From Oscillospiraceae bacterium (GTDB taxonomy: Bacteria; Bacillota; Clostridia; Oscillospirales; Oscillospiraceae): 60,582 bases of DNA. The stretch covers positions 1 to 60,582 of the forward strand of contig SVLK01000008.1 in NCBI GenBank assembly GCA_015067975.1, read 5' to 3'. A program made the position numbers and the translations under genes. Below, piece by piece: positions 1-8,414 of this stretch; the first letter of the stretch is position 1; each line of letters opens with the position of its first letter. The notes below the pieces were generated by a model, which was given only the letters and a program-made list of their open reading frames with translations, was not told the DNA's origin and did no database searches.

Positions 1-55
1 AACCTACGACCTCCGGGTTACGAGCCCGACGAGCTACCAACTGCTCTACTCCGCG
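1..55 (-). tRNA. tRNA with initiator-type body and CGT anticodon (3' part outside window)
   Basis: Read on the minus strand from 55 the cloverleaf is acceptor CGCGGAG, TA, D-stem GAGC/GCTC, anticodon stem TCGGG/CCCGG with loop CTCGTAA, then the 5' T-stem GTAGG; the window ends inside the T-loop. The anticodon is CGT, which decodes ACG and would make an automatic caller name it tRNA-Thr. The body is that of an initiator tRNA: C at position 1, A11:T24 in the D-stem, and three G:C pairs closing the anticodon stem (G29-G31 with C39-C41). Whether position 72 is the mismatched A of initiators cannot be seen. The gene follows tRNA-Leu by about 20 bases and probably shares its promoter. Confidence 0.85.
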
Positions 56-74
56 ATATACACTTATACCGGAT

Positions 75-160
75 TGGTGCCGGTGACCGGACTCGAACCG
101 GTACGGTATTGCTACCGGGAGATTTTAAGTCTCCTGTGTCTACCATTCCACCACACCGGC
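75..160 (-). tRNA. tRNA-Leu (anticodon TAA)
   Basis: The minus strand folds into a class II tRNA with acceptor GCCGGTG paired to CACCGGC, anticodon stem GGAGA/TCTCC, loop CTTAAAA (anticodon TAA), a long variable arm typical of leucine tRNAs, and an encoded CCA (75-77). It is the first gene of a small tRNA unit running off the left edge. Confidence 0.95.
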
Positions 161-177
161 GGAGATTGGCAAGAATA

Positions 178-206
178 AGAATACCATATCCGCGCGGGAC
201 TGTCAA
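178..206 (-). promoter_or_regulatory. Promoter of the tRNA unit
   Basis: On the minus strand TTGACA (201-206) and TATTCT (178-183) are separated by exactly 17 bases, 18 bases before the 5' end of tRNA-Leu, which fits a strong housekeeping-sigma promoter for stable RNA. Confidence 0.8.
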
Positions 207-243
207 CCCTTTTTCCGAAAAACCCTTCGACAGATTCTGCGCT

Positions 244-281
244 GCCATGGGTTGCTGCTCTGTGAAGCAGCAACCCATGGC
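244..281. repeat. Perfect 15-bp inverted repeat
   Basis: GCCATGGGTTGCTGC (244-258) is exactly complementary to 267-281 around an 8-base loop. It lies directly downstream of the remnant gene at 289-648. Neither strand shows a convincing T-tract immediately after the stem, so it may be a weak or decayed terminator. Confidence 0.55.
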
Positions 282-288
282 GCAAAAA

Positions 289-648
289 TCAATCTTTGTC
301 CACGTTGCGCAAACTTGCCACAGTGGAAATAGGCAGGGAAAAGCTGATGGCGCCGGCTGGCGTATGGGGGCCGGTCTGCTCCAGAATGGCCCGCATAATA
401 CCGCTCTTTTCACTGTCTGCGACAGCAGCGACCACGGCCTTTTCCGTAGGTTCCAGTCCGTACAGATCTAAATGTTCGCTGGTGGCCGTGCCTTTTGCCA
501 TAAAGGTCAGCACCAGGTCGGTGGAAACAGGTGTGATGGTAAAACATAAGAGCATCACGATCAGCGCAATCGGCAGCACTGATGCGATGCCCTCCCGTAG
601 CTTTAGGTTCAGTCTCGTCTTAACAGTCAAACGGTCATCTCTCCTCAT
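289..648 (-). pseudogene. Deletion-fused remnant: DUF1538 N-terminus joined to P-II protein C-terminus
   Basis: The 119-residue reading frame starts like the first membrane segment of DUF1538 transporters (LREGIASVLPIALIVMLLCF) but loses all later helices. From about residue 60 it continues like the end of a P-II-type nitrogen regulatory protein (YGLEPTEKAVVAAV, then TPAGAISFSLPIS). DUF1538 and P-II genes are neighbours in some Clostridia, so one in-frame deletion between adjacent genes would explain the product. A TTG near 629 with AGGAGAG upstream may be the original start. Neither function is likely to survive; a small expressed chimera cannot be excluded. Confidence 0.6.
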
Positions 649-859
649 GTATCTTTCTTAAAAGAAAGATCTGCGCTTATTTTTTTCTGTTTTATTATAC
701 AGGAAGACAAAAATCTGTTCAATTAAGAATCCGTAAAGATTTCGCAAGAGAAGAAAAAGGAAAGGTGCAACCGTTGGTTGCGCCTTTGTCAAGAGGAAAT
801 GGTCGCTTTTATGCCGAAGTCGGTGTATGATAAGAGCGATCAAATAAAGGAGAATGCCT

Positions 860-1453
860 ATGAATCTTCATGAAACCATTTGTCGTCTGCGTACAGCCAA
901 AGGCATGTCCCAACTGGAACTGGCTGAAGCGCTGGATGTGTCCCGCCAGTCCATTTCCAAGTGGGAAACGGGCGCCGCCGTGCCGGAACTGGACAAGCTG
1001 GTCAAGCTCTCGCAGATCTTCGGTGTCACACTGGATGAGCTGGTGCAGGGCGTGCCGCCGGAGCAGAAGGCTGACGCTGTGCCGCAGTCGTCCCCCGAAT
1101 CGACCGGGCCGCGCCGCATGGAACCCCACAGGATCATTGCTCTGGCGCTGCTTTGTACGTTCCTTTTGCTGACGGTATTGCTGTTGGGCTTTGTGGGAGC
1201 ACGGAGCGCCCTTTCATTGGGCCTGCTGCCCATGGTTGTGTGCATCATGTTTCTGATCCTGCCCCGCCGCTATTTGCTGTGGGGGTTCTGGGGACTGTGG
1301 GTGTTGGTGGTGCTGGTGCTGCGGGTGCTGACAGGCGGCTGGTTCCTTAGTGCGGGGGTGGGAAACGTTGTGTTTCTCCTCGGCTCCATTGGGCTGACTG
1401 TTTCACTTATTTTCCTCGTTGCGGCCACAGTACGCCGCTTCAAAAAGAAGTAA
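860..1453 (+). CDS. XRE-family regulator with C-terminal membrane segments
   Basis: The 197-residue product begins with a Cro/C1-type helix-turn-helix (residues ~5-60; [20 protein letters not shown]) and, after a polar Pro/Ser linker, carries four or so hydrophobic segments (residues ~93-190). Such proteins are thought to be membrane-tethered transcription factors, often sensing envelope conditions; the target is unknown. ATG at 860 is preferred over ATG at 854 because AAAGGAG (846-852) is then seven bases away. It is monocistronic, ending in a strong bidirectional terminator. It resembles in design, but is not close to, the XRE/transmembrane protein at 58967. Confidence 0.85.
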   Translation: MNLHETICRLRTAKGMSQLELAEALDVSRQSISKWETGAAVPELDKLVKLSQIFGVTLDELVQGVPPEQKADAVPQSSPESTGPRRMEPHRIIALALLCTFLLLTVLLLGFVGARSALSLGLLPMVVCIMFLILPRRYLLWGFWGLWVLVVLVLRVLTGGWFLSAGVGNVVFLLGSIGLTVSLIFLVAATVRRFKKK

Positions 1454-1490
1454 AAGAAGTCCTCCGGAGCAATCCGGAGGACTTCTTTTA
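1451..1490. terminator. Bidirectional intrinsic terminator
   Basis: An 18-bp perfect stem (1451-1468 with 1473-1490) closes on a GCAA tetraloop, with A/T-rich arms giving a T-run on both strands. It separates the convergent XRE regulator and thiolase genes. Confidence 0.9.
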
Positions 1491-1519
1491 CTTTATTGGG
1501 AATTTTCTTCAGCAGTGGT

Positions 1520-2776
1520 TCAGCACTTCTCGAAGATGGTGGCAACGCCCATGCCGCCGCCGATGCACAGAGTAGCCAGACCCTTCTTGGCATCCTCGCG
1601 CTTGAGCATTTCGTGCAGCAGAGTGACAATGATACGGGCACCGGAAGCGCCGACGGGGTGGCCGATGGAGATGGCGCCGCCGTTGACGTTCAGCTTGCTC
1701 AGGTCAAAGCCCAGCTCACGGCCCACAGCGATGGACTGAGCGGCAAATGCCTCGTTGGCCTCGATCAGGTCGATGTCATCGATGGTCACGCCGGCCTTGG
1801 CCATAGCCTGACGGGAAGCGGGAACGGGACCTACGCCCATGATCTTGGGATCCACGCCGCCCTGACCCCAGCCGATCAGCTTGGCCATGGGCTTCAGACC
1901 GTACTTGGCAACAGCTTCGCCGGAAGCCAGAATGATGGCAGCAGCGCCGTCATTGATACCGGAAGCGTTGGCAGCGGTGACGCGGGGCTGACCCTTGTCC
2001 TCAGTCTCCTGAGCCTTGGTCACCTCGAAGGTGTGAACGACCTGAGGATTGGGGGACTCGGGACCTACGGGGAAAGCACCACGCAGCTTAGCGATACCGG
2101 CAGCAGTTACGCCGGCCTTGGGGAACTCGTCCTTAGCGAAGGGAACCATATCCTTCTTGACCTTGATCATCACGGGAACGATTTCGTCATCGAACTTGCC
2201 GGCGGCCTGTGCAGCCTCGGTCTTCTGCTGGGAAGCGGCAGCGAACTCGTCCTGCTCGGCACGGGAGATACCCCAGATGTCGTTGATGTTCTCGGCGGTG
2301 GTGCCCATGTGATAGTTATTGTAAGCGTCCCACAGACCGTCCTTGATCATGGTGTCGACCAGCTTCTTGTCACCCATGCGAGCGCCCCAACGAGCGTCGG
2401 GAGCAGCAAAGGGAGCCTGGCTCATGTTCTCGGTACCGCCGCAGACAACCACGTCAGCGTCGCCGGCCAGAATGGAGCGGGCGCCTTCGATCAGGGACTT
2501 CATGCCGGAACCGCAAACCATACCCACGGTGTAGGCGGGAACGGCATAGGGGATACCAGCCTTGATAGCCACCTGGCGAGCCACGTTCTGGCCCAGACCG
2601 GCGGTCAGCACGCAGCCGAACATCACTTCGTCCACGGCCTCGGCGGGGACGTTGGCGCGGTTCAGGGCTTCCTTCACCACGATAGCGCCCAGCTCAGCAG
2701 CGGGGGTGTTCTTCAGAGAACCGCCGAAAGAGCCAACGGCAGTTCTGCAGCAATTGACGACATACAGGTCCTTCAT
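1520..2776 (-). CDS. thlA: Acetyl-CoA C-acetyltransferase (thiolase)
   Basis: This enzyme condenses two acetyl-CoA to acetoacetyl-CoA, the entry step of butyrate formation, or runs the reverse thiolysis. The nucleophilic cysteine is C88 in the GMVCGSGMK motif; the C-terminal signatures NGGAISIGHPVGASGAR and CIGGGMG supply the catalytic His and second Cys. At 418 residues it is about 25 longer than usual (~392): the extra stretch lies just before the VTAANASGINDGAA motif, with GPESPNPQVVHTFEVT as its core. GGAGG lies just upstream of the ATG. The gene stands alone with its own promoter; no other butyrate-pathway gene is nearby. Confidence 0.95.
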   Translation of the reverse strand: MKDLYVVNCCRTAVGSFGGSLKNTPAAELGAIVVKEALNRANVPAEAVDEVMFGCVLTAGLGQNVARQVAIKAGIPYAVPAYTVGMVCGSGMKSLIEGARSILAGDADVVVCGGTENMSQAPFAAPDARWGARMGDKKLVDTMIKDGLWDAYNNYHMGTTAENINDIWGISRAEQDEFAAASQQKTEAAQAAGKFDDEIVPVMIKVKKDMVPFAKDEFPKAGVTAAGIAKLRGAFPVGPESPNPQVVHTFEVTKAQETEDKGQPRVTAANASGINDGAAAIILASGEAVAKYGLKPMAKLIGWGQGGVDPKIMGVGPVPASRQAMAKAGVTIDDIDLIEANEAFAAQSIAVGRELGFDLSKLNVNGGAISIGHPVGASGARIIVTLLHEMLKREDAKKGLATLCIGGGMGVATIFEKC

Positions 2777-2841
2777 GTAAGTTTTCCTCCTAAGTTATAA
2801 TTGATTCTTTCTTGTTCTTATCAAACTGCTACAATGAAATC

Positions 2842-2870
2842 ATCATAGTCAATTTTTTAACAATAGTCAA
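2842..2870 (-). promoter_or_regulatory. Promoter of thlA
   Basis: Minus-strand TTGACT (2865-2870) and TATGAT (2842-2847) are 17 bases apart, leaving a leader of about 60 bases before the thiolase ATG. Apart from this, 2777-2961 shows no gene. Confidence 0.75.
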
Positions 2871-2961
2871 TGGCTGGGAAAGCGAAGATGAAAAAATTGG
2901 AAGTTCCAGCAAGAATAGCCTGCCAAATCCGTCATAACGACGAAAGAAGCGTGATGGTTTC

Positions 2962-4041
2962 TTACGGAGCAACGCTGCCCTGCTGCTGCAGAGCAAGTTC
3001 CTGCATGAGCATGGTGCGGGCGACGCTTAAAGTGTTGTAAAAAGCGCCTGCATCAATGGAATCATACATTCTTTTACTATAATCTACTTTAGCACTATCT
3101 TGCTTTTCCTGCAAGAGGATATTGAAAAGATCTTCGGTAAGAGCGTCCGTATTCAGAGCCATGCGCATGGCCACATAGAAGCCGTTTTCACCCTCAATGA
3201 CACCGCTGACCGACCCTTCTGCCAAGGTGCCTATGGCGGTGCATACAGCAGCATCGGAAGTAGTAGGTTCAAAAGTCAAACCGGCCTCGTCCACGGTCAG
3301 ACCTAGCTCGCTGCACATGGTGGTGTAGGCAGTCATTTTGTCGCTCTCGTTCTGCCAGCGCTGTACATAGTTTTCAGCCTTGGTGCGCACTTCCTCCACA
3401 GCAGAAGCATCCAGACCGGTGGTGGGGAAAAACAACAGCTGTGCCGTTACATATCCGTTTTCTTCGCCGAAAGAGCGCAATTCTTCGTCACTGGGGCGCA
3501 GTTTTCCGTCTTCGGCGCAGTACATCGCCATCAGCTGTCCGTACAAATAGGGAACTGACTCAATGCTGCGCAGCATTTCTTCGCTGATACCCAGCAGCTG
3601 CAGCTGCTGCAGATAGGCGTCTTCGCTGCCGTAATAAGCAACATACTGCGCACGCTGCGCATCCAGCGCTTCCAGATCCTCTTCGCTGAGCGCAACGCCG
3701 GCCTCGGCGGCCATTTGCCGTACCACGGCGTAAAGCTTTACAGTTTCGGCAGCATCGGATTTGGCATATTGTCCGTAAGTCATCTCCTCAGTCAGCGCGG
3801 CGTCAAAATCGACCTGTCCGTTGGTGTAGGAATAGAGATAATCGCATACGGAGGAGAGCCAATAGAAGTATTCTTCGGCGCTCACGCTCTCACCGTTGAT
3901 GCGCATCAGCTGTGCGTCGGGGCGAATATCGGTCACTTGGTAATAGAGTCCGTCGCTGCGGGTGCCGTAACGGGTGTCGGTAAAGGCAATCGAGCCTACC
4001 AGAACAAGGGTTACCGCCAGCATGGCAATCAGTCGTTTCAT
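2962..4041 (-). CDS. SurA/PrsA-like peptidyl-prolyl isomerase, exported
   Basis: The 359-residue protein has an N-terminal hydrophobic export segment (residues 1-20, no lipobox Cys), a SurA-N-like helical region (~45-190, starting at MRINGESVSAEEYFYWL) and a weak parvulin-like region (~195-310) in which ENGFYVAMRM resembles the family's C-terminal strand. It probably assists folding of secreted proteins outside the membrane. The catalytic parvulin motif is poorly conserved, so it may act as a chaperone only. It follows mfd by 24 bases on the same strand, a pairing also seen in Bacillus-type genomes. Confidence 0.75.
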   Translation of the reverse strand: MKRLIAMLAVTLVLVGSIAFTDTRYGTRSDGLYYQVTDIRPDAQLMRINGESVSAEEYFYWLSSVCDYLYSYTNGQVDFDAALTEEMTYGQYAKSDAAETVKLYAVVRQMAAEAGVALSEEDLEALDAQRAQYVAYYGSEDAYLQQLQLLGISEEMLRSIESVPYLYGQLMAMYCAEDGKLRPSDEELRSFGEENGYVTAQLLFFPTTGLDASAVEEVRTKAENYVQRWQNESDKMTAYTTMCSELGLTVDEAGLTFEPTTSDAAVCTAIGTLAEGSVSGVIEGENGFYVAMRMALNTDALTEDLFNILLQEKQDSAKVDYSKRMYDSIDAGAFYNTLSVARTMLMQELALQQQGSVAP

Positions 4042-4065
4042 GGTGTTGATCCTTTCTTGTGTTGC

Positions 4066-7000
4066 TTATTGTGAGGAGGCGGGAGATCCGCTCAACTCTT
4101 CGCGCTTGAGCCGCAGCTCTTCCACCAACGCGGTGGCTGCGCCCAGCACGTTTTCTTTTGGTTTCAGGTGCAGTGTCAGCCGGGGTTTTTCGCCGGCGCT
4201 CAGCAGCAGTCGGCTGCGCCATGTATTCATGGTGCAAACGGCCATCACACTGGGGACATCTACTGTGTCGGCAAAGGTGAAGAGCAGCTGCTGTCCTTTC
4301 TGGCTGATATCGCAGATCCCTTCCTGTGCCGCAGCGGCACGCAGCAGCGCCACATCCAGCAATGTCTCTACCGGACGGGGCACATCGCCAAAACGATCCA
4401 ACATCTCGTCGGTCAGATCGGCGGCATCTTCTGACGTGCGGATGGCGGCGATGCGACGGTATAAATCCATGCGCTGCTCGGCGCTGGAGACATACCGCTC
4501 CGGAATGTGGGCCGAAACAGTCAAATCGGCGGAGCAATCCGGCCGGATCTGCTTCTTTTTGCCCTGCTGTTCCAATACGGCATCATTGAGTAGTTTCAGA
4601 TACATGTCGTAGCCCACACTCATCATATAGCCGGATTGTTCCGGCCCCAGCAGATTTCCGGCGCCGCGGATCTCCAGATCCCGCATGGCAATGCGGAAGC
4701 CGGAGCCGAAATCCACATACTCGCGAATGGCACTCAGTCGCTTGGTGGCAATTTCCGTCAGAATCTTGCCGGGGCGGTAGGTGAGGTAGGCGTAGGCGCG
4801 CCGGGAACTGCGGCCGATGCGTCCTCGAATCTGGTGCAGCTGCGCCAGTCCAAGGCGGTCGGCATCTTCAATGACCAGCGTGTTCACATTGGGGATGTCG
4901 ATGCCGGTTTCGATGATGGTGGTGCAAACCAATACCTGAATTTCGCCGTCGGCCATTTGCTGCATGACGCGGCTCAGCTCTGCTTCCGACATTTTGCCGT
5001 GGGCAGTCGCTACCACGGCATCCTCGCCCAGCAGCTGGCGCACTCTGCCGGCGGCAGAGTCGATATTTTCCACCCGGTTGTGCAGGTAATACACCTGACC
5101 GCCGCGGGCGATCTCCCGCCGCATGGCCTCGCCAATCACACCCCAGTCGTGCTCCAGCACATAGGTCTGTACGGCCTGACGGTCCTGTGGCGGCTCTTCA
5201 ATGGTGCTCATGTCGCGAATGCCGGACAGCGCCATATTCAGTGTGCGGGGGATGGGGGTGGCAGACAGGGTCAACGTGTCTACCTGCCTTGCCCGCTCGC
5301 GCAGATTTTCTTTGTGCTTGACGCCGAAACGCTGCTCTTCATCGATGATTAACAGACCCAGATCTTTGAATTCCACATTTTTTTGCAGCAGTTTGTGGGT
5401 GCCGATTAAAAGATCCACACGACCCTGCCGGGTGCGCTCCAGAATCTCCTTGGCCTGCTTGCTGCTGCGGAACCGGCTGAGCACTTCCACCGTGACGGGG
5501 AAACTGCGGAACCGGCTCATCGCGGTGGCATAGTGCTGCTGCGCCAACACGGTGGTAGGAACCAGAATGGCGGCCTGCTTGCCGTCCATAATGCACTTCA
5601 TCACTGCCCGCAGAGCAACCTCCGTTTTGCCGTAACCTACGTCGCCGCAAAGCAGGCGGTCCATGGGGATGGGACGCTCCATATCAGCCTTGATCTCGCT
5701 GATGGCCCGCAGCTGATCGTCTGTTTCCGTGTAGTCAAAGGCATCTTCAAATTCCCGCTGCCACGGAGCATCGGGCGAAAAGGCAAATCCCTCCAACCGC
5801 TGCCGCTGGGCGTAGAGTTGGATCAAACCCTTGGCCAAATCCTGCGCCGCGGCTTTTGCTTTATGAGTGGTGCGGGCCCACTCCGTGCCACCCAGCTTGT
5901 TCAGCCTCGTGCGCTCGGTGTCCTCGCCGCTGCCGATGTATTTACTGACCAGATCCAATGCCGTGGCTGGCACATACAGACTGTCGCTGCCGGCATAGGC
6001 AATTTTGATATAGTCTTTTTCCACGCCGTCCACCGGCATGCGCAGCATGCCCACAAAGCGGCCAATGCCGTGGTGGGCGTGCACCACCAGATCACCGGGT
6101 GTCAGGTCGGCGTAAGATTGCAGCGCGCGGTGCGCATCGTTTTTGGCGCGGCGCTGGGGCTTCTTTTTGCCGCTCAGCGCTGTGGTCAGCTGACCTTCCG
6201 TCAAAACGGCCAGCTTCAGCCCCGGATATTCGCTGCCTGCGCTCAATGCACCCAGCGAGATCAGCACCTGCCCTTTAGTGGGAACCAGCTTCCCTGCCAG
6301 ATCCAAGGCTGCGGAAATATGCTTTTCCTGCAGCAGACGCTGCAGATTTTCTGCACGAACCTTGCCCCCGCACAGCACCAATACGCGGTAGCCGGCGGTG
6401 AGATAGTGCACCATGTCGGTGGCTGCCGTTTCCAGCGAACCGCCGTAACCGGCCAACTGTTTGGCGGAGATTTGCAGCAGTGCCTTGGGCGGCAGAAGAT
6501 TACGGCTGCCGGGTAAGCTTTCCAGCTGCAGCACAGGGAAGCGCGCCAACTGCGCAGCAAATTCGTTCTCGCTCAAAGATAAGTCGGCCAATTCGCCGCT
6601 GAGCCAGCCGTTTTCGGCGGCGGTGGTGATGTCCTCTTTCTGCTGCCACAGCCAGCCTTTCAGCGTCTCGCTGACGCGACTGCTTTCACTGATGCAGATG
6701 AGTGTGTCCTTAGCCAGATAGTCCAGCGCCGTGGCGGGCCGCTCATAAACGGCGCACAGCAGCCGGTCGCAGCCTGCAGCCGTTCCTTGCCGCAGGGATT
6801 CGATGTCGCTCAGCAGCGTCTGTCGCAGTGTTTCCGTGCCGCTTTTACGCTGTAGCTTCTTTTCGATATTCTCCAGTTTTTGCGCTGCCTTTTCGGCACT
6901 TTGTGCGCTGTGATAAGGCAGCACTTCGCTGGCCGGCAGCAGAAGCGCTTCACTGATGTTGTGGATGCGCCGCTGTGTCAGTGTGTCAAAGACGCCCATG

Positions 7001-7599
7001 GCGTCGATTTCATCATCAAAAAACTCGCACCGGATGGGATGCTCGGCGTGGGGAGAAAAGATGTCCAGAATACCGCCGCGCAAGGCATACTGACCGGGAC
7101 CCTCCACAGCGTCGGCTCGGGTGTATCCGGCGGCGGTGAGCCGCTGTACCAGCACGGCAATGTCATGCTGCTGCCCGACGGCCAGCGTGGTAGCGGCCTG
7201 TATCAATATTTCGGAAGGAATACACCGCTGCATCAGGGCATCAGCAGTGGTCACCACGACGCGGCTGTTACCCATGCGGTAGAGGGACTGCAGCCGGCGG
7301 TATTCCCATTGGCGGCTGGCAGCAGCCGTGGGCCGCAGCTGTATTTCGCGACCGGGCAAAATCACCGGCTCGGTGTGCAGCAGTGTTTGCAGGTCAAGCG
7401 CCATGCGGCCGCATTCCCGTTCATCGGCACACACCATCAGCAGCGGGCGGCCGGTTTCTGCGGAGAGCGCCGCAGCGGTTTGGGCGCGATGTACAGGCGA
7501 GAGCCCGGTGACCAGAGCAGGAGTGTCACCCTGACGAATCAATGCTGCCAGTTCCTGCAGTTCTTTCAGTTCCATCAGCTGCCGCAGCAGACTTTCCAT
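4066..7599 (-). CDS. mfd: Transcription-repair coupling factor
   Basis: Mfd removes RNA polymerase stalled at DNA lesions and recruits UvrA. The 1177-residue protein shows the UvrB-like N-terminal half, the CarD-like RNA-polymerase interaction domain (DLVVHAHHGIGRFVGM), a DExH helicase with Walker A GDVGYGKTEVAL and DEEQ box, the RecG-like translocation module (LGLAQLHQIRGRIGRS) and a C-terminal TRCF domain. The ATG at 7599 is chosen because AAGGAGG stands 11 bases before it; a GTG four codons earlier overlaps that site. It is followed by the foldase gene with a 24-base gap. Confidence 0.96.
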   Translation of the reverse strand: MESLLRQLMELKELQELAALIRQGDTPALVTGLSPVHRAQTAAALSAETGRPLLMVCADERECGRMALDLQTLLHTEPVILPGREIQLRPTAAASRQWEYRRLQSLYRMGNSRVVVTTADALMQRCIPSEILIQAATTLAVGQQHDIAVLVQRLTAAGYTRADAVEGPGQYALRGGILDIFSPHAEHPIRCEFFDDEIDAMGVFDTLTQRRIHNISEALLLPASEVLPYHSAQSAEKAAQKLENIEKKLQRKSGTETLRQTLLSDIESLRQGTAAGCDRLLCAVYERPATALDYLAKDTLICISESSRVSETLKGWLWQQKEDITTAAENGWLSGELADLSLSENEFAAQLARFPVLQLESLPGSRNLLPPKALLQISAKQLAGYGGSLETAATDMVHYLTAGYRVLVLCGGKVRAENLQRLLQEKHISAALDLAGKLVPTKGQVLISLGALSAGSEYPGLKLAVLTEGQLTTALSGKKKPQRRAKNDAHRALQSYADLTPGDLVVHAHHGIGRFVGMLRMPVDGVEKDYIKIAYAGSDSLYVPATALDLVSKYIGSGEDTERTRLNKLGGTEWARTTHKAKAAAQDLAKGLIQLYAQRQRLEGFAFSPDAPWQREFEDAFDYTETDDQLRAISEIKADMERPIPMDRLLCGDVGYGKTEVALRAVMKCIMDGKQAAILVPTTVLAQQHYATAMSRFRSFPVTVEVLSRFRSSKQAKEILERTRQGRVDLLIGTHKLLQKNVEFKDLGLLIIDEEQRFGVKHKENLRERARQVDTLTLSATPIPRTLNMALSGIRDMSTIEEPPQDRQAVQTYVLEHDWGVIGEAMRREIARGGQVYYLHNRVENIDSAAGRVRQLLGEDAVVATAHGKMSEAELSRVMQQMADGEIQVLVCTTIIETGIDIPNVNTLVIEDADRLGLAQLHQIRGRIGRSSRRAYAYLTYRPGKILTEIATKRLSAIREYVDFGSGFRIAMRDLEIRGAGNLLGPEQSGYMMSVGYDMYLKLLNDAVLEQQGKKKQIRPDCSADLTVSAHIPERYVSSAEQRMDLYRRIAAIRTSEDAADLTDEMLDRFGDVPRPVETLLDVALLRAAAAQEGICDISQKGQQLLFTFADTVDVPSVMAVCTMNTWRSRLLLSAGEKPRLTLHLKPKENVLGAATALVEELRLKREELSGSPASSQ

Positions 7600-7680
7600 A
7601 ACTCTTGTCACCTCCTTCTTTTGACAGGCGCAAAGAAACGCCGCCCCAACCGAAAGGAGGGGGAGGTGCTTCTTGTTTAC

Positions 7681-7710
7681 CTGCAGAAAAAGCTTACGTT
7701 TTTTCTGCAG
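7681..7710. terminator. Intrinsic terminator between mfd and pth
   Basis: CTGCAGAAAAA (7681-7691) pairs with TTTTTCTGCAG (7700-7710) around a short loop. It lies downstream of pth on the minus strand. The T-run is inside the stem, so efficiency is uncertain. Confidence 0.55.
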
Positions 7711-7734
7711 CTTATATGCAGTATCTGTGGGGCT

Positions 7735-8331
7735 TCAGCCGTTAAATTTGCTCATGGCTTTTTCCGGCCCCTGAGCAATCACGGCGCTGACGGCCTTGGC
7801 GGCCTTTTCCAGCGTCTGCATCAGCACTTTCTGATCGTCGCCCATCGGCTTGCCGATGACCCAATCGACCACCTCATAGCCGGCCTGCTGGGGAGAGCCT
7901 ACGCCCACCTTGACGCGGGGAAACTGATCGGTGCCCAGATGCTGAATGATATTCTTAAGCCCGTTGTGGCCGCCGGCGCTGCCGCCGGCGCGGATCCGAA
8001 GCTTGCCGGTGGGGAGGGCAATATCATCGCTGATCACCAGCACATGCTCCGGCGGGATCTTATAAAAACGCGCCGCCTCACCCACCGATTCACCGGAGAG
8101 ATTCATATAGGTCTGGGGTTTCATAACCAGCACCTTTTCGCCGCCCAGCTCCGTCGTCGCAGTCCATGCCTTGAAGCGCAGTTTGTTGAACTTGAATTTC
8201 TCCTGCTCGGCCAGCAGGTCCACAGCCAGAAAACCCATGTTATGACGGGTGTTCTCGTATTTGGAGCCGGGGTTACCCAGCCCTACCACCAGCCATGTGA
8301 CGCCACCGGCACCGTTGCGGTTAAAAAACAT
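7735..8331 (-). CDS. pth: Peptidyl-tRNA hydrolase
   Basis: Pth frees peptides from tRNAs that drop off ribosomes. The 198-residue product has the family landmarks: LVVGLGNPGSKYENTRHNMGF, which contains the catalytic His, MKPQTYMNLSG, DDIALPTGKLRIRAGGSAGG and FPRVKVGVGSP. Start ATG at 8331 follows GGGGGA by eight bases; a TTG five codons upstream is less likely. It sits between prs and mfd on the same strand; the order prs-pth-mfd is widely conserved in Firmicutes, although here terminators separate the three. Confidence 0.96.
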   Translation of the reverse strand: MFFNRNGAGGVTWLVVGLGNPGSKYENTRHNMGFLAVDLLAEQEKFKFNKLRFKAWTATTELGGEKVLVMKPQTYMNLSGESVGEAARFYKIPPEHVLVISDDIALPTGKLRIRAGGSAGGHNGLKNIIQHLGTDQFPRVKVGVGSPQQAGYEVVDWVIGKPMGDDQKVLMQTLEKAAKAVSAVIAQGPEKAMSKFNG

Positions 8332-8365
8332 ATTGTGATCCCCCAAATCAGGTTGAAAAATAAGA

Positions 8366-8396
8366 GAGCAGGCTGCCCGATTCGGACAGCCTGCTC
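8366..8396 (-). terminator. Intrinsic terminator after prs
   Basis: GAGCAGGCTG pairs with CAGCCTGCTC through a nearly perfect stem and, on the minus strand, runs into TTATTTTTC. It ends the prs transcript ahead of pth. Confidence 0.8.
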
Positions 8397-8414
8397 ATTA
8401 TATCACAAAATTGC

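Noticed and set aside
1496-2800. A 434-codon open frame on the plus strand
   Set aside because: It is antisense to the thiolase gene and is rich in Gly/Val/His as expected for a reversed frame.
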